A stretch of DNA of 64,000 bases, taken from positions 9,486,001 through 9,550,000 of the forward strand of contig WHVY01000003.1 in NCBI GenBank assembly GCA_022266195.1. The letters are read 5' to 3'. The DNA comes from Tetranychus cinnabarinus. Lineage: Eukaryota; Arthropoda; Arachnida; Trombidiformes; Tetranychidae. Positions 48,601 through 63,600 of the stretch are shown here, piece after piece. Within the stretch, counting starts at the first letter, position 1; every line of letters begins with the position of its first letter. The notes below the pieces were generated by a model, which saw nothing but the letters and a program-made list of their open reading frames with translations, made no database searches and had not been told where the DNA came from. Both the position numbers and the translations under genes were made by a program.

Positions 48601-51600
48601 AACTCCTTATTATAACGCATTTATTTTTGCTTGTTAATCATGTTTAACCTTAACTTTACATTCATACAAATCAAAGGAAAGTTAAATGTGATCCTTAAAA
48701 TCGTTAATCTTTCCTCAAAACTTCCTACGATTTTCACTTTTAATCCACAATTAATCATTGACATTGTTGAACATTTAATTTTAGTCTCTTTTTGGTTTCA
48801 ATCAAACAGTTTAGCACAATTAACACCAAACTGTTAGTTGGGTCAGCAAAGATTGACAACCAAGATAAGGTTGAAATGAAAAACTGGTGAAATTGAAGGA
48901 AAAAAACATCATTAAAACTGGTTTAGAAAGTGAATTACAATTAGACTTTTTTTCACTAAAATTATGTATCAATTATTTAAATAATAGATGATTGAAGGGG
49001 CAGCATTGAAAGGTTGGTTGCTGCTGTAATACAAAGGCTAGGTCAAGTTAAGGTTAAAGCCTAACACACCTTACAGTCAAATATTGGCTGAAATTTTCAA
49101 TTAACCAAAATCAGAAGATTGTAATCTAACAATCTTTGGTTGGAAAACAATTTATCACAATTTCTTGTAACACTGATGTTTAATGAGAACAACAATCAAT
49201 TTGTATTATCAATGAATTTTAAGGCATCTTCACAAGCCTTCAATATTTCCTTCGTTTCTCTAGCTTTCATCATTACAAGTTGTATCTTTATCTTGTACCA
49301 TTAATAAAATTGATTGTTGTCCTGTTGTTTTTATTGCATCTTTTTAATCATTACTATTTACTATCATCAGTATGATTATCATTACCATTCCAAGTCAATC
49401 TATTATAAATATATTCACCAATGATTGGCATTAATAGTTTATTTCTAACTGATATTTTCTTTCTCTTCTTTTGCTCCGCCATTTTCTGGTTCGCCATCAT
49501 TTGTCAGGTTACTTTTAAACAATACGAATCTCTATTGCCGAAAAAAGCCATGAAAAATGAAAATAATGGCCCACTTAATAATAATCAGCTTGATCACCTT
49601 CAATCTTCAAACAGTTGCAACCACAATAGCAGCAATTTGGTAAGTTGTACTTGTAATTGTGTATTATTTTGATGTTTAACAATTTTGTGATTTGAATGTA
49701 CATATTAATTCATAGTCTATCACTATTAACCATTTTTACACACTTTATCGTCAGAATTTTGATGATATTGGAAAGTGTTCATGTTGCAAGTGAACAGCTC
49801 TTGAAACCACCAATCATTCACAATTACGGGTTGACCAGTTAAGGTTAGTTTTCGTAGCTTGCCATTTGATATAAAATCTGTCCAACATTTACAATTCCGT
49901 GATAAATTCAATCGGTAGTCAGGTTTTAATGCTGTCATTTTGAAATGGTCGACCTCCAATAGCATCCAGCTTTAGGGTGATAAATGTTTAGAGATAAAAT
50001 GTAGAACAATAGTTGACAGAATTGAACAATTTTCAGCCAAATGGGTCTTTGAAACAATAAAAATCAAGCTTTGCTTCTTTTTTTGTCCAACCACATTACT
50101 AGCATCATTTAACTTGATGATCATCGGACATCAGTTCCTAAAGGTAAATAACATGGCTTTGACCGAAAGGATGGAAATGTTGTTGATCTTTTCGTTAACC
50201 GCTTAATTAAATCCTTTTTCACAGCTTTTTGTTTCATCATCTCAAATGTAATTTAAGGCAATTGTATTAGGTTTGTTGTTAGCATCCAACTTCCATTTGT
50301 ATTGAATGAACCTAAGTAAACATAAAAGAACAAAAAAAACTGTATTAGGTTTAAATTGATTGAGTATCAATGAAGCTTAATGTTAAATTATTGAATTGAT
50401 ATGGACAAGTTGAATGACTTTTCAATCCATTGACTTGAATCACTTTATGGTTTATCCTTTGTGATAATAATCATGATTCTTTCTTCTCGATGATTACATC
50501 CGTTTTTCTGTAAATTCAGCGATCAAAAAATGCTTTCAAGATGATAATGTATCTCCATTTCAAGATAAAAATGAAACATTTAATGCACCAGAAAAATTTG
50601 AATATAAAAAAACAGAAACATAGGCAGACTGATAAAGACAATCAAGTTTATCTACTGTCAACTTTTAAATGATTGATTTAGATTGATCTTTCTGATCAAT
50701 ATAACGTTGTTTGTCTTCGAGAGAAAGTTCAAAATATGATGATGATAATAAGTGGTGAAAAGGACTCTTTTAATACTCAACAAAAATAATGATCCAATGA
50801 TTCCCCATACCATGAAGAGATAGACTGGATAAAAAAGGATATTAACTGGTCCATATTTCCGTACACTTAAGTTAAATAACATTGATTGTTTCCAAGCATT
50901 TTAGTGGTCACGAGAAGTTGAATTAAATAAAAGATGAGTTCCGAATCCAGAATGTGTATATTGGTAAAAATATAAAACCAGATTAATTTCGTTCAAGTTG
51001 AGATCTCTTCTTTGTCAGCCATGTTTTAAAAACTTGATATAATCCACTGCCAGCTTGAACTGCAACACGAAACAAGACACACAGTTGAAGGTAAATTACG
51101 TAAAATTGTTTACTGATGAATCTATCTCATTTCGTGGTCATTATTGTTCACAAGATGAAATATGATCATGTTTACTTGATTCCCCTTTTACCAGTTTCTT
51201 TGGTTGCTAACAAATAGCTGTAAGAAATAAAAAAAGTAACTAGAATCTTCTTTATTCCCGCTTCAAGTTGACTTGATTATTCATCCAAACTGTTTACTCA
51301 TAGTTTACTGCAAGGGTTAGTCAAGTGACTAAATCTTATTGGTTAAACCGATTCTTCTTTGTTTCCAATGGCTATTCTATTCTTTATTTTCATTTTATTT
51401 TTTCTGTTATCAACTTGCAAATGGTTGCTAACTTTATTATAATCATCAGTTCAACGTGTTTGCTGTGTATATTTTGTTGAACATCAAAATCAACACTTCA
51501 TGATATAATATTACGCCAAAAACCAGATTATGTTTACTCAAGTTTCGTATTGTTCATCATAATGATTTGGCAACTGAGTCAATCTTTCAATATGCTTTGT

Positions 51601-54600
51601 CTTTGGTTAGTAAACTGGTGATGATAGAATTATTATATTTAGACACTAAACTACCATTGTAATCATGTAACCGGCCGATCGCCTTAACTCAATTCAACAT
51701 TTTGTTCCTAGTGATTCAAGGGTTTAAAATGGACATTCATCGTTTTCCACTCACAACAGATTGTTGACTTGATTTTGCATTTTTTGCTTGCTTACAAAGA
51801 CTCACATTGGATTGTTATCTTAAACCTAAAACTGGCAAACAAACAGTTATATTGTTGGTTGATTACCCACTCAAGGTTACCCGATAGATTCATTCATTTA
51901 TTATCTGGTAGACTGGTGAGATTGATAAAACCTTACATATGGTTTAATCACTGAACAGAGATCATTTACCTTAGTTTGATTGTACACGAAAGGAAAAGTG
52001 ATTTCCTTTTATAGATTATAATAATCAATGGAACAATTAGATTTTCCAGTCTTTCTTTTTATCTATTCAATCTCTAGTTGTGATTAAAAGTTGAACTAAT
52101 CACTGATCCAGTAAAGCTGTGAGTTTCCTTAGGCAACCTTGAAGCCTTTGGTTTATTCATAGTTACCATTGTGATTATCATAGCCATTGCTTGAATACAT
52201 AAGAAGCATATGGTTATTTGTTAACAGCTTTGCTCATTGATTCCTGGCCGTTTTAATTGTTACATCCTTGATTATCTTTATTGTTTCTCTTGTGATTAAT
52301 GTGGTTATTTATATACTCTGTGGATCGTGTAACCCAGGTGATTACATTAAACATTTAGGACATCATCATGATCATCATCATCCTCATTACATTGGATACA
52401 TCTATGTTGATGGATTGACCATTGTCATCAAAAACGTTCCTTCCAATTTAGTGAATCCATTCTCTTGTTTTTTTCACTTTTCGTTAACAAAACGTGATTT
52501 CATTACATTTAAAAAGTGAAAACAATTTCTTCTCTATTGTTAGATTGTGTGTGAAAGGTGATTCTGATTTACCTGTCCTTGATTTGAGGAGCAAAATCCA
52601 AAATTTTGAACTGTATCATTGTTTTTAACTAACATTTTCATGTTAACGAAGACATTTCCATGGCATGCAAGTTGAAATATATTGATTGTTTTCTGCCGTC
52701 ATTTTAAGTAACATTGACCCAATGTGAGTAAAAAAGTGGTTAGTAGCAATTCTCATGTTAAATATCAATGATTTATTGACCATTACTGTTAAATATATTA
52801 TACAATATACAAGTTTCTTACATTAATTTTCAGGAAATTGTTATTTGAATTGTATATCTTTACGTTCAACTTTTTTCCCTCAAACCTATTAGTTTTGTTT
52901 AGTCTCAAGTTACTCTTGCAAGATGTTGATGATGGAAAAGGGAAAATAAATAAAACAATCAAATTGACTGAGGAAAAAATATGATTTTGTTACTCATGAT
53001 CATGATGACTTTAAATATTGTTTGTTGAATCTGTTATTTTTGTAATTGTTTTCTCGATTGTTATCATTGGATCAAATTGACCTGCCTTCAGATGAAACAT
53101 CAATGATGATGATCAAAAGGAGAACGAATTTATCATGAGAAACCTTGAGTTTTTCTGTGATCATGATAATGATAAGTCGATCAATAATCAATCAGTTTTT
53201 CTCAACCTTATTACAATATTTTCCTTTCTTCTCAAAATGGACAAAGTTATCATTGATTGATAGACAATTTTGATTGATTTAATTCAAACAGATTTTATCA
53301 TCTGTTTTTTATTCGGTACCAAACAAGAAATGATAACAGTTCAGTTGAGATGAAAAATATCAATAGTTGAACAGTCATGCAAAAAAATGGGAATAAAATG
53401 TTATTTTGAAACAAATAAAAAATGGTGAGATAATACTGAGTTTTTTCAAACTCAGATTCTGCTGCTACAATTTGCTTCACTTTAACAATTTATTTTGCAA
53501 TTTAGCTTTTCATGTAAAAAGGTTTACTCTCACGTAATTTTTCCTTGTGAATTTATCGTTAAATCTGACAGGAAAGAAAACTCTGGATATAAACAGAATT
53601 GGCAGTCACATCATCATCTTTTTTTGCAAAATCATAGCAATGAACATAATAGTAATCATTATGATGAAAATAAGCTAACAATTGTACGCTGTTGATGAAA
53701 ATAATTTTTCCCTAATATTTCTTTATTACCATCAAATTGCCATTTATTTTAGGTGCTCTTTTCAATCAGACTTTTTATAGTCATGGGTCTGAGAAATTCA
53801 AAGAAAATCTTGTATCTCAAGTCTAAATGTTTAAATGCTAACGTAAGTTTACCTCGATGACATTGCTCATAATTTATTGTACTTCTTTCACTTCGTTTCA
53901 AGTAGTATTCACAATTTTGTTCATTTCCCTGTTGAGTAATTAGTCTTTTTAAATGTTTTCAGGATAACTCGAGATGTTTCGCCTTCTTCATTATAAAAGC
54001 ATGATTTCTGATGGAATTGAAGATAATATCTGTAACTGATTAAGTGTGAATTGATTCCTTTGATTTCCATCCAAGGATAAAACTTGTCATTTTCATCAAT
54101 TGATATCATTTTTCACTAATCATTCAACCTTTTTCTCTCTCGTTTTGATCGTTTGATGATGAAGCAAAAAAAGTTGTTTTGATGGTTTTCTTCCTCATTT
54201 TTCTCCACGTTTCTCCATCGATTTTTCAATGATGTTGACTTTCAGGGTTATCAGGGTAAAATGGCTTTAGCTTGTTTCTCCATTGAAAAACACTACTAAT
54301 CAGAACACGAATTGCTAGAAATGGGATAAAAGAAAAAGTATTATTAGCAAAAAATGATAGATTTTTTTGAATAACGTGAAATAGTCAGCTATGAAACTTG
54401 AATGACGGAAAGATAATTTGTTAGATTGAAATGAAATGAGTTTGCTAAGGACAACTCATTTGTTACTACAACACAGAATAATGATGATGGTGATGATGAT
54501 GATATTAATAATAATAATGCTGTAATAACAATTGCATGATTATTAAATGTATTACCATCATTGTATTTTGTCTCTCTTATATCATGTTTTTTTTCTCTTG

Positions 54601-57600
54601 GCTCTGTTCATCATTAAGAAATGAAAATCAGGATATAAGAAACTAAATTGAATTGATAAGAGTCAGATATCGTCAGACTGAAGAGTTAACGCACTGAAGA
54701 GGAAGGAAAATGAACGATAATTATGAGAATTTGAAAAGAAGATTTGCCCAGAATTGTCAAAATCTTGACGGATATCTGAAGTCAAAGTTGGATCAAGAGT
54801 CAATCAGTTTCTGGTTACTAAAATGTACTGTTGAAGTTAAAAACATCTCTTTTGGTGGGCAAAAGATTTTTGTTAAGGGTCACTCGTGTGTCTCTCTGCT
54901 TTTGTGGGACCTTGACGGGCTTGGTTGTTGTTAATGGGAAATGCACTTCTTCTTGTTTCCTTCTTTTCACCATTACTTAATCTGCAACAAAATTAACTTA
55001 CAAAGCTTATGTGTTCATACACGATTAGGTTATTTGTTTGCAAGCTTTGGTCTTTTTTGGCCAGATTCAATTGTCGATTGTATTGATTGAATGGTTTTTT
55101 CTTTCCTTTTATCATTTGTAAAAGCTCGTGTAACTCAATAGACTCATGACAACAGGAACAATAACTGTTTAGTTAAATAATCGTACGGCATGGTTGAAGA
55201 ATCAGCTCAAAGGATTATCACTAAAATTAACCAAAAAGAACAGCTTTATCTTTTTTCATGTGATCCTGTAAAAAGATTTCACCATAATTCTTGGGTAGCT
55301 TTTACTGCTCATAAAAAAAACTTCAGGCAACCAAATGAGCTTATCACAGTCAGCTTACTTCATGGTTTTTGGTCATTTTCATTTCTGTTTCCTGTTTAGG
55401 TCTTGACTTATCACTATTTTGCTTTATGGTTTCAAGTTAATAATTGTATTGTAGCTGTTTATTATGAAAACAACAGTGGACAACAGCCGACAGACTTGAA
55501 CACAAGGTTGTCATCCTCTTTTACATCTCCTTTTTCATGTGTATACTTGAGTGTGTGTGTGTGAACTGATGAAAAGGACTATCAAAACATCAAATCAAGT
55601 TTGTCCCAACGTCACGTTAGCACGCAATTATTGACCTTGTGAAGATTCAGATGTGAATTAAGGTCGTGATAGGATTCTTCTTTCTCAGTGTTTTGGAATT
55701 GAGTTCCTTACTTCATCTTAATCAATTCTCTTTTCCATCTCTCTCTCCTAATTGTTCATTGATTCAACATTCTGATTGCTAGTTTCTTGTTATCCAATTA
55801 CCAAGACGTTATCAGATCTTATTTTCTTTCTTCCTTTCTGCTCACTTGGTCATTTAATTGCCAACTTTATTAGTCTGTTAGGAACATGATGGAAACAATA
55901 AATCACTGGACAATGTTATTTCTCATTTGAACGTATTCTGCTTTATAATGTTATTCCCACCTTACATAACAATAGTAACCTGTATGGGAAGAGAAAAGAG
56001 GAAGAGTAAATTATTAAGTTTGAGATTAACGATGCATCAAAAAAGCGAGTGAAAATTGAAATATAAAATTTAGTTATTTATGGTAGAATCAACAAATAGA
56101 AATTCAAAAAATAAAACTTGATGGAAGTTAATTTCATCTCTAGGATAGAGAAAGACAGAGACAGAGAGCAAGTGAATTCAATTTAAAATGGGTCAACTTA
56201 ATCAGTCACATAAAGCTTATTCAATTGGCCTCAAAGTTTGCCTCAATAGATTGACCATGAAAACAAAATGGTTCAATAAAAACAGTTGAAAAAGGATGTG
56301 AATTATTACCATTGATCACCACGAGAGTTTAAATTAAGTCGTCATTCTGTTTTATCACGTTGCCATCGTTAATGGTCAAGAAGAGAGTCACATTTACACT
56401 GGTCATTTTGAAATTTGGGGAAGAAAATTAATGGTCATTTTAGTGGTTCAATGACGAAAAATATCAGCAAAAAAAGATAAAATAAAGGTGGATTTGATAT
56501 GATTTACAACTTACATGGTTATTTTTTTCAAAGATCTGTATGATCTGTATGATCCATATGATCTATGAACCATAACGGTGAAGCCCATTTTTGCCAATAA
56601 AATTCAAATCCATACAACCATGATAAATCCATGAACTGTAGATCATAAATCACAAATATTGATGTTGAAAAACTTGATGAGAAAAAAAGGAAAAACCAAG
56701 CTAAAAAATTCAATAAGATAAACTGAATAAATTAGTTAACGATTATTTAAAAAAACAAAGAAGAGTTTCATAGCTTTTCCGTTGCGAGTCTCTTCTTGCT
56801 TACTCAACTTTCTTTAATCCTTTGTTAAGGAGGGAAAAGATAAAGAGAGACAAAAGATTTTGATGATAAACTATGATTAATATTTTGCTGTTAACTGTTG
56901 GAAGCACGTTTAATTGCTGTGAAGACACCAACGCCTAAAATATCTTATGATCACAAGTTCACATTTTAAATTGACCGTTAAAAGTGTCCTTTTTACGTCT
57001 TGATACAAAAGAAATACATTTCTCTTTGTCTTTTAGTCCTGTTTGTTTACAATTTAATTCCCGGTCCTATTGAAAATTTGAATCCTGTGAAAAACGTTTA
57101 CTTCAACATTTCATTGCTACTAAAAACAAAACCATGTACATTTCAATCACAAACACCTAACACTTTCAAAATTTGTCTTTTGAATTCAATCTTGATTAAC
57201 TTGACTTTCTTTTTGCTCAACAGAAATCACAAAACGACCATATGAACTTGGAGACATCTTTAGACAATAGGATTCACTCTTTTGATCATCATGAAACCTC
57301 TACTGGTGATTTTAATGATCCATTGAGTAAACTTCTTTTAGAAAGGATTCGGTTACTGGAAGAAGAAAATTCAAACTTAATTGCTGAAAGTGAACAACAA
57401 CGTATTCAATATGAAAAATGTCTCGATGATGTTGCTGCCAGTGTTGTTAATGCATTGTTATCACAAAAGGTAAGCACAACGTTTTTATAATTTCTTAATT
57501 ATGCTGGTTGAGTTACCTATTATATTGGAAAAACCTTTTTGTTTGATTTTTTTATAAGACTAGACTTGTGTTTGCTAAAGAAAACAATTGAAAATTAATC

Positions 57601-60600
57601 ATATTGCAATAAAGTATTAGTTAAGTATAAGTATTATTAGCAATAGAGAAAAACAAGCTGTTAAAAGAGGCTTTTCATTCATTCCGTTTGATGAAACATT
57701 AGTTGGTGGAAATCCTGAAGAGTTACTTTTCCAGTGGATTGATGCTTTTGCTGAGAAATTTCGACAGGAGCATCTAAAACGTTTAATTGAGTTTTCTCCC
57801 GAGAAAAAAGAATCTTTCGAAGCTCAGGCTAATTTTTTCGAGCCATTAAATGATGCTTTAGATAAAATAGTTATCGATAGTCCTGATAAATTTGATGCAA
57901 TCGTACATGATTTAGCCGCTCCATTCCCTTTTCTGTACAAACATTCAATTCCTTGGTTTCCGCTGGCATCAACGAATCCATTGATTTTGTATCCATCAGG
58001 ACCACCACCATTCACTGGATACTCAGTAAACAGTGATCAAACTTCTTAGAATGAGTTCAGAGAAGTTTATAGTCGAGCTCATGCAATATTAACTGAAATC
58101 AAAAACAAAAATTTTGAGGCTGCTGGTCTCAAAGATGTCAAGTTCAACCCATCAGTATATGTTGACAACCCTCAATTTTTTGGATTTTATCATTACCCTG
58201 CTGAATTGGACTACACTGAATGTGGATCAAGACGACCTGATTGGTATCGTGTTGATGCTTGGATCCGTCAACCAGATCTTGATACAGAATTTGTTATCCC
58301 ACAGAAATTAAAAGATAAACCAGGAAAATTGATTTACTTTTCTTTGGGATCATTGGGGTCGGCTGATTTAGTTGTCATGAAGAAGATAATTGCCATTCTA
58401 GTCAACATGTGGGGTGAAAATTATGTTAATCAAATTAAGGTTATTCAAGGTGTTGACCAATTATGGGAAACCAATTATTGTCATTCCCTATTTTTATGAT
58501 CAATATGATAATGCACAACGAGTTGTCGATAAAAAGATTGGGTTTCGAGTTAATCCATATGATATTGATGAAGATTATCTTCATAATTGTATTGAGAACA
58601 TATTTAATGACAAAGAAATGATAGATCGAGTTGAAGTGATTTCACAGAATATGAGGAATTCGAATAGCTTGAATGAGGCCATCAAAATGATTGAAAAACA
58701 AATCGAACAAAATAATAATAAAGTTTACTCAATCATATTTATCCGTTCTTATTCTGGCGAGAAAAGTTATTCTTGTCAAAAATATAATAGGTTAAGAAAG
58801 GCTACTTTTTGTCTTGTCAGACAAGTCATTGCACTAATTTTAAACTTGAGAATAAGTTTAAGAAAACTTCATGAGCTTTATTGCATACGCTCGTTTAAAC
58901 AATTAACAGAAAAAAATTTACATGAAAATTAAATTTACTCATGATTATTAAAGTTTCAACTCGGAAACTTTAAATTAGGCTCATGGGTATTGGTTCATGG
59001 TAACGGATCAGATTAACATTGATATAATTGTGATTCAGATGATCATTTAATGAAAACTGAAATTCAATGTTAGTGCTAAGTAGTTTATTTATTCAAAAGG
59101 TACTTGTTAGTACTAAAAATCTGAATGATTAACTTTGATTTATAAATTGAAAGGAAATTTTTTCGAAGATTAAATCTGGCTTGTATTTTGGACGTTGAGT
59201 TAGGCCAAAGTTTGGGATCATGATGGATGACCAGAAATTGAACAGAACCGTACTATATCTTGGAACACTATAAGGACCAATCTTTGTGTCTTGAGAAGCT
59301 CTTCGTATAAGATTTGTAGCGACGATGGATTCAATACGTTGGACTTCATAAAGAAAGGCTTGAGTAAAAGGCATTCTTAGACGGTCAGAGAAATCTGGTC
59401 TCATTTCAGTTCCAATGACTTCTTTTATTTCTGATCGAACCTTTTCTTGGTATTGAGGACACTGGACGAGATACATAATGGTCCAAGTTAGAGTACTAGT
59501 GACTGTTTCTGAACCAGCAACAAAGAAACTGATAACATTTCTTCTTAATACATTATCATTGAATATTTCATCTTTCCTTTTGGACTGGACATTTAAGTAT
59601 CCATCAATATAGTCTTCAACTTCTGTCGAATCCACTTTATTTTTATGTTTCGAAACCTCTTTTGAGATGAAGTCGTTTAGATGCATCTGAACTTTCTGTA
59701 TGATTTTAAGATTAGCTTCACCCAAAGCAATTAGAAGTTTAGTTAACCATGGTAAATAGCTGGTTATTCCAGTGAATTGGAAAATGTTACAAAGTCTCTG
59801 GACAATTTGATCAATTGATACCTTTTCTGGATCATTATAAGATATTATCAAATGTGACCTTTATATGTGACTTATCTAGAATTGGTCTCATTTGATGTGA
59901 TTTAAATTATCTTAAACCAATTACATTTATCCTGGTTTTAGTCTTCAACCCGTTTTATTTTTGACACCCTTTAGTTAGTTTCAACAATGAAAGCAACTCT
60001 TTGTTTATTTCAATGATTAATCTGCTTGATTGCATAAATTTTCACCCTTTGTATAACGTATTTAAAATTTGAATGATTCTCTAACAGTTTGACGCTAATT
60101 GTGTCTTATTTATTACGTTTTTACCAGATCGCAAGGCTTAATTTAGTGAATTGAAGCCACCAAATTTGTCTAAAAAACCATTAAATTTTAATAACAAGGA
60201 TTAATCCTTTTATTCAGCTGTTTTTTTGTGTTTGTCGAAACAATTGCTAATTTTTTTATCTTTTTCTATTTACAGAATCTTCGTCAAGAATGTGTTCAAT
60301 TGCGTCGACGTGTGCGAGAATTGGAGCAACAGAATCAATTGATAACCCTTGTCCTAGAAGAGCAATTAGTGACTTCAAGCAATAAAAGTAAATCGGATGC
60401 AACATTGATAAATAATTTCAACAATAATCACTTGATTAATATCAAAAACAAAGATACATTAAACAATGTTAAGACATGTTCAAAAGATTCATCGATTGTT
60501 AACCATCATCAAATATATTTAACAACAAACGGATCATCGTTATTGCCACTTTCATCATTAGGCGTTGGAAAGCTTAGTTCTGATAAATTGGATGACAATG

Positions 60601-63600
60601 GGATAACAAATGGTGATGATGATACTAATAGACCTGCCAGAAATGATAATTTAAATTATACTGATAGTCAAACAAACGCAATCATCAACAGTGAATATAT
60701 TTCACCATGTTCATATCTCTCATCAACTTCCTGCTCCAACTCACTTCCAACATCATCCTCTTCCGGACTCTCTGAAATGGCTCGACAATTTGAGCAAGCC
60801 TTATCCTCCTTGTTAACTGATTCAACTTCACCCAAAGAAATGGCATATCAACCAACAAAGGCACTATCATCATCATCGTCATCGTCAATCTCTTCACCAT
60901 CTTCCTCGTCAAACAAATTACCCAAAGATTCTACTGTATTGTATTCCAATGAGGCCAACTTTTCAATAAATACCGCAAATGAAGTTCAATCAATAACATT
61001 TGTGAAACCAGTTAACACTAGAGAAACCATTCAAACTCGGAAATCATCGGTTGAGCAAATCAAGATGAAAATGGACCAAGAAGCTGGCTTAAAAGGAAAG
61101 GAGAAATACGTTCTTGTTAACGATGAAGCCGGTTATTGTTGGCGAACCTCATCTGATCGCAATGAAATTGATAAAGAAATTGATGATGTTGATGGTGTCT
61201 CAGGGCCTATTAACTGTTCAAACGGGTCATCAACCGGATTGAGACAATTAACCAGACCATCAAGAGAAAGTTTTTTAACCTCCCTCAAAATGGAAAAAGA
61301 TTCATCTCTTTATCCAACCTCAAGGTAATTATTTTCTTTCTCTTTCATCTTGATCATATTTTATGATGAAAAATCGCCTCGTGCCTCTTTCTTCTTCTTT
61401 TTAGACGATAACTCTTTCGCTAATATCTTCAAGTCATTGTTGATTAATCACACTTCGTTTAGTTGATAACGTTGATGATGACTTCTTCCCAAATTAGACT
61501 CTAATTGTGCATTCGTAGGCGAGACTCAAGTCTCGACAATTTATTTTCATTTTTGATTGTGATGATAATTTACCTTCTGGGCTGGGTCCATCTTACTGTT
61601 TTATTTTGATTGTTATTATTATTATTATATCATCATCCACAATCAAGGTCATTAATCAAGTGTTTGTTTCAAACGTTTCAAGCTATATTTTTGAATCTAT
61701 TTCAATCAACTCAAAAGGATTGGCCTTTTATAATTATAATTTAGTGTCTCTATTTGTATTCAAAATATATTCATTTATTCAATCATCTTTCAATTTGTAT
61801 CATTATTAGTTTGTTGATTACTTGATCAGTTATGCTGTTGGGTGCAAAAATTTTGTCTCCAATCTTATGGTTACAATAGCCTCTAGTTTGTTGAACGCAT
61901 CCATTATTATAATTGTATTTAATTTTGCAAAGGGTTGAAAAGGGTTTAACCATTCATTTATAATAATATCATCATCAACCATTATCATTGTTACCATCAA
62001 AATAATCATGATTATTCAAATATTGTTTTTCCTCATCATCTTGTCGTTTCATGTATAAATCCCAAATTGATAGGTAAAAGTTCATCCATGTTTTGGTAAT
62101 AATTAACTTGTTAATTGAAATTATCTTCTAGCTTAAAAACATTTACATTTTGATGAAGCCAGCAACAGAAAACCCATTGACTAACAATAACAAACTAATT
62201 ATGATTACAAATTGGTTGCAAATTAGTCCACCTCTAACCAACCTCCATAAGCTTTTCTTGACTAAATGTTGAGTGTAAATTAACCCTTTGCTGTAAATAG
62301 TTATTCACACATTTTTTTACCTCTCATATTAATTGTTTTGCTAGAGTTAATTGATGAATTTATGGTCAATTGATTAGTTACCCATTTCTGAATTGCCGTA
62401 AGCTTTTTTTAACACACTTTCACCTTTAATTATTTATACAAAAACAGTTCACTAATCAACCTTAATTATCAACACAATGGGCTAACCCTATTTTAGCAAC
62501 AATCAATTACAACCTGGGTTTTAGGGTTAAAAAAACATGTCAATATAACTGTAACTTTGATTCTGTAGATTCTGAGATTTATTAATTTTCATGTTTTTTA
62601 TTGTGAGAAAAAAATGTGGAACGGAAATTTAGATAATTTTGAAAGTGACTTCTAATGCTCCTTAATTTGGGTTTACATTGATTGTTGAATTGTTGGAAAT
62701 TGTTTTGTTGATTGAATTCATAACAATCAATCAATCATAAACAACTTACAGGAAAAAATGATTAAATTGTTCAGCTAAGATTAAGTTAATAATGACGATG
62801 AAATCATAATCATCTTCTTCCTTCCAAAAAAGCTTCTTGAGTTTACAAATTTCAAGCTAAATCAACCTTTGATAATAGTGATATTTATATCATCATTATG
62901 TTATAAATTAAACAACAGTAAAAATTACGAATCATGTTAGGACTTAATGTTAGACACATTTGTATACCTTTTTTACCCTTGACTATTATTCCCATTGATT
63001 AGGTTCCTTTGCTTTGTGTTAATCATGAGCAATTTTGTTGCCTCAAAGTAACTTTCTGGTAACTGAGTTATCTATTGTTATGGTGAGAGATGAACATGAA
63101 AAAAAGGATGAACGACTAAAGTTACTTGAGCAACTTACATTGTAAAGGTCATTCTTTTATTAGTCCATTTTACTATTTCTCACAATAATATTGACCATGA
63201 TTTTGACCTGAAATTTTGATCTAAAATTCTGCTGCACATTATCATTACAATGTGGTGTACTTAATAAGCTAAAATAAATTTAACTTTACTATTCATTTGT
63301 ATTTAATAATATCCATTAACAATGCTATTGATGTCAAAAGATTCCATGATTTTTAGTCATCATCATTGTCTAAAAGATCCTTATTTAGGTTGAGCTCGGC
63401 AAGATTTTCATTGTTGATTAGCTTGTTTATCAATATTGGATGTAAATAAAACATTTTCACTGTGATTCTGTTTTATGCTTTCAGCTTTAGTTTCAAGTTT
63501 TTCCATGAATATTTAAAACCTTGTCCGTTTCAACTCACCTTTATATTGTTATTTTATCAACATGAGCTTCTTCATAATTAGGGAATTTTTTGCACGTAAA

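Larger units (their letters stand above)
57470..60275. other. Intron 4, carrying two detoxification pseudogenes
   Basis: A 2.8-kb intron flanked by the two halves of the coiled coil. About two thirds of it is occupied by a UGT pseudogene (plus strand) and a P450 pseudogene (minus strand), tail to tail. The remainder is AT-rich. Confidence 0.8.

Noticed and set aside
52268..52519. His-rich frame with a hydrophobic start in intron 3
   Set aside because: It has no ATG at its start, and the His run comes from an ATC-type repeat. No exon boundaries fit the host gene.
54710..54934. 74-codon frame starting at an ATG in intron 3
   Set aside because: It is the best of the small frames in this intron, but it has no domain, no polyadenylation context and no matching splice sites.
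35568..60275. Helitron gene capture as the source of the UGT and P450 fragments
   Set aside because: Both fragments lie 15 kb outside the Helitron borders, and no Helitron ends were seen around them.
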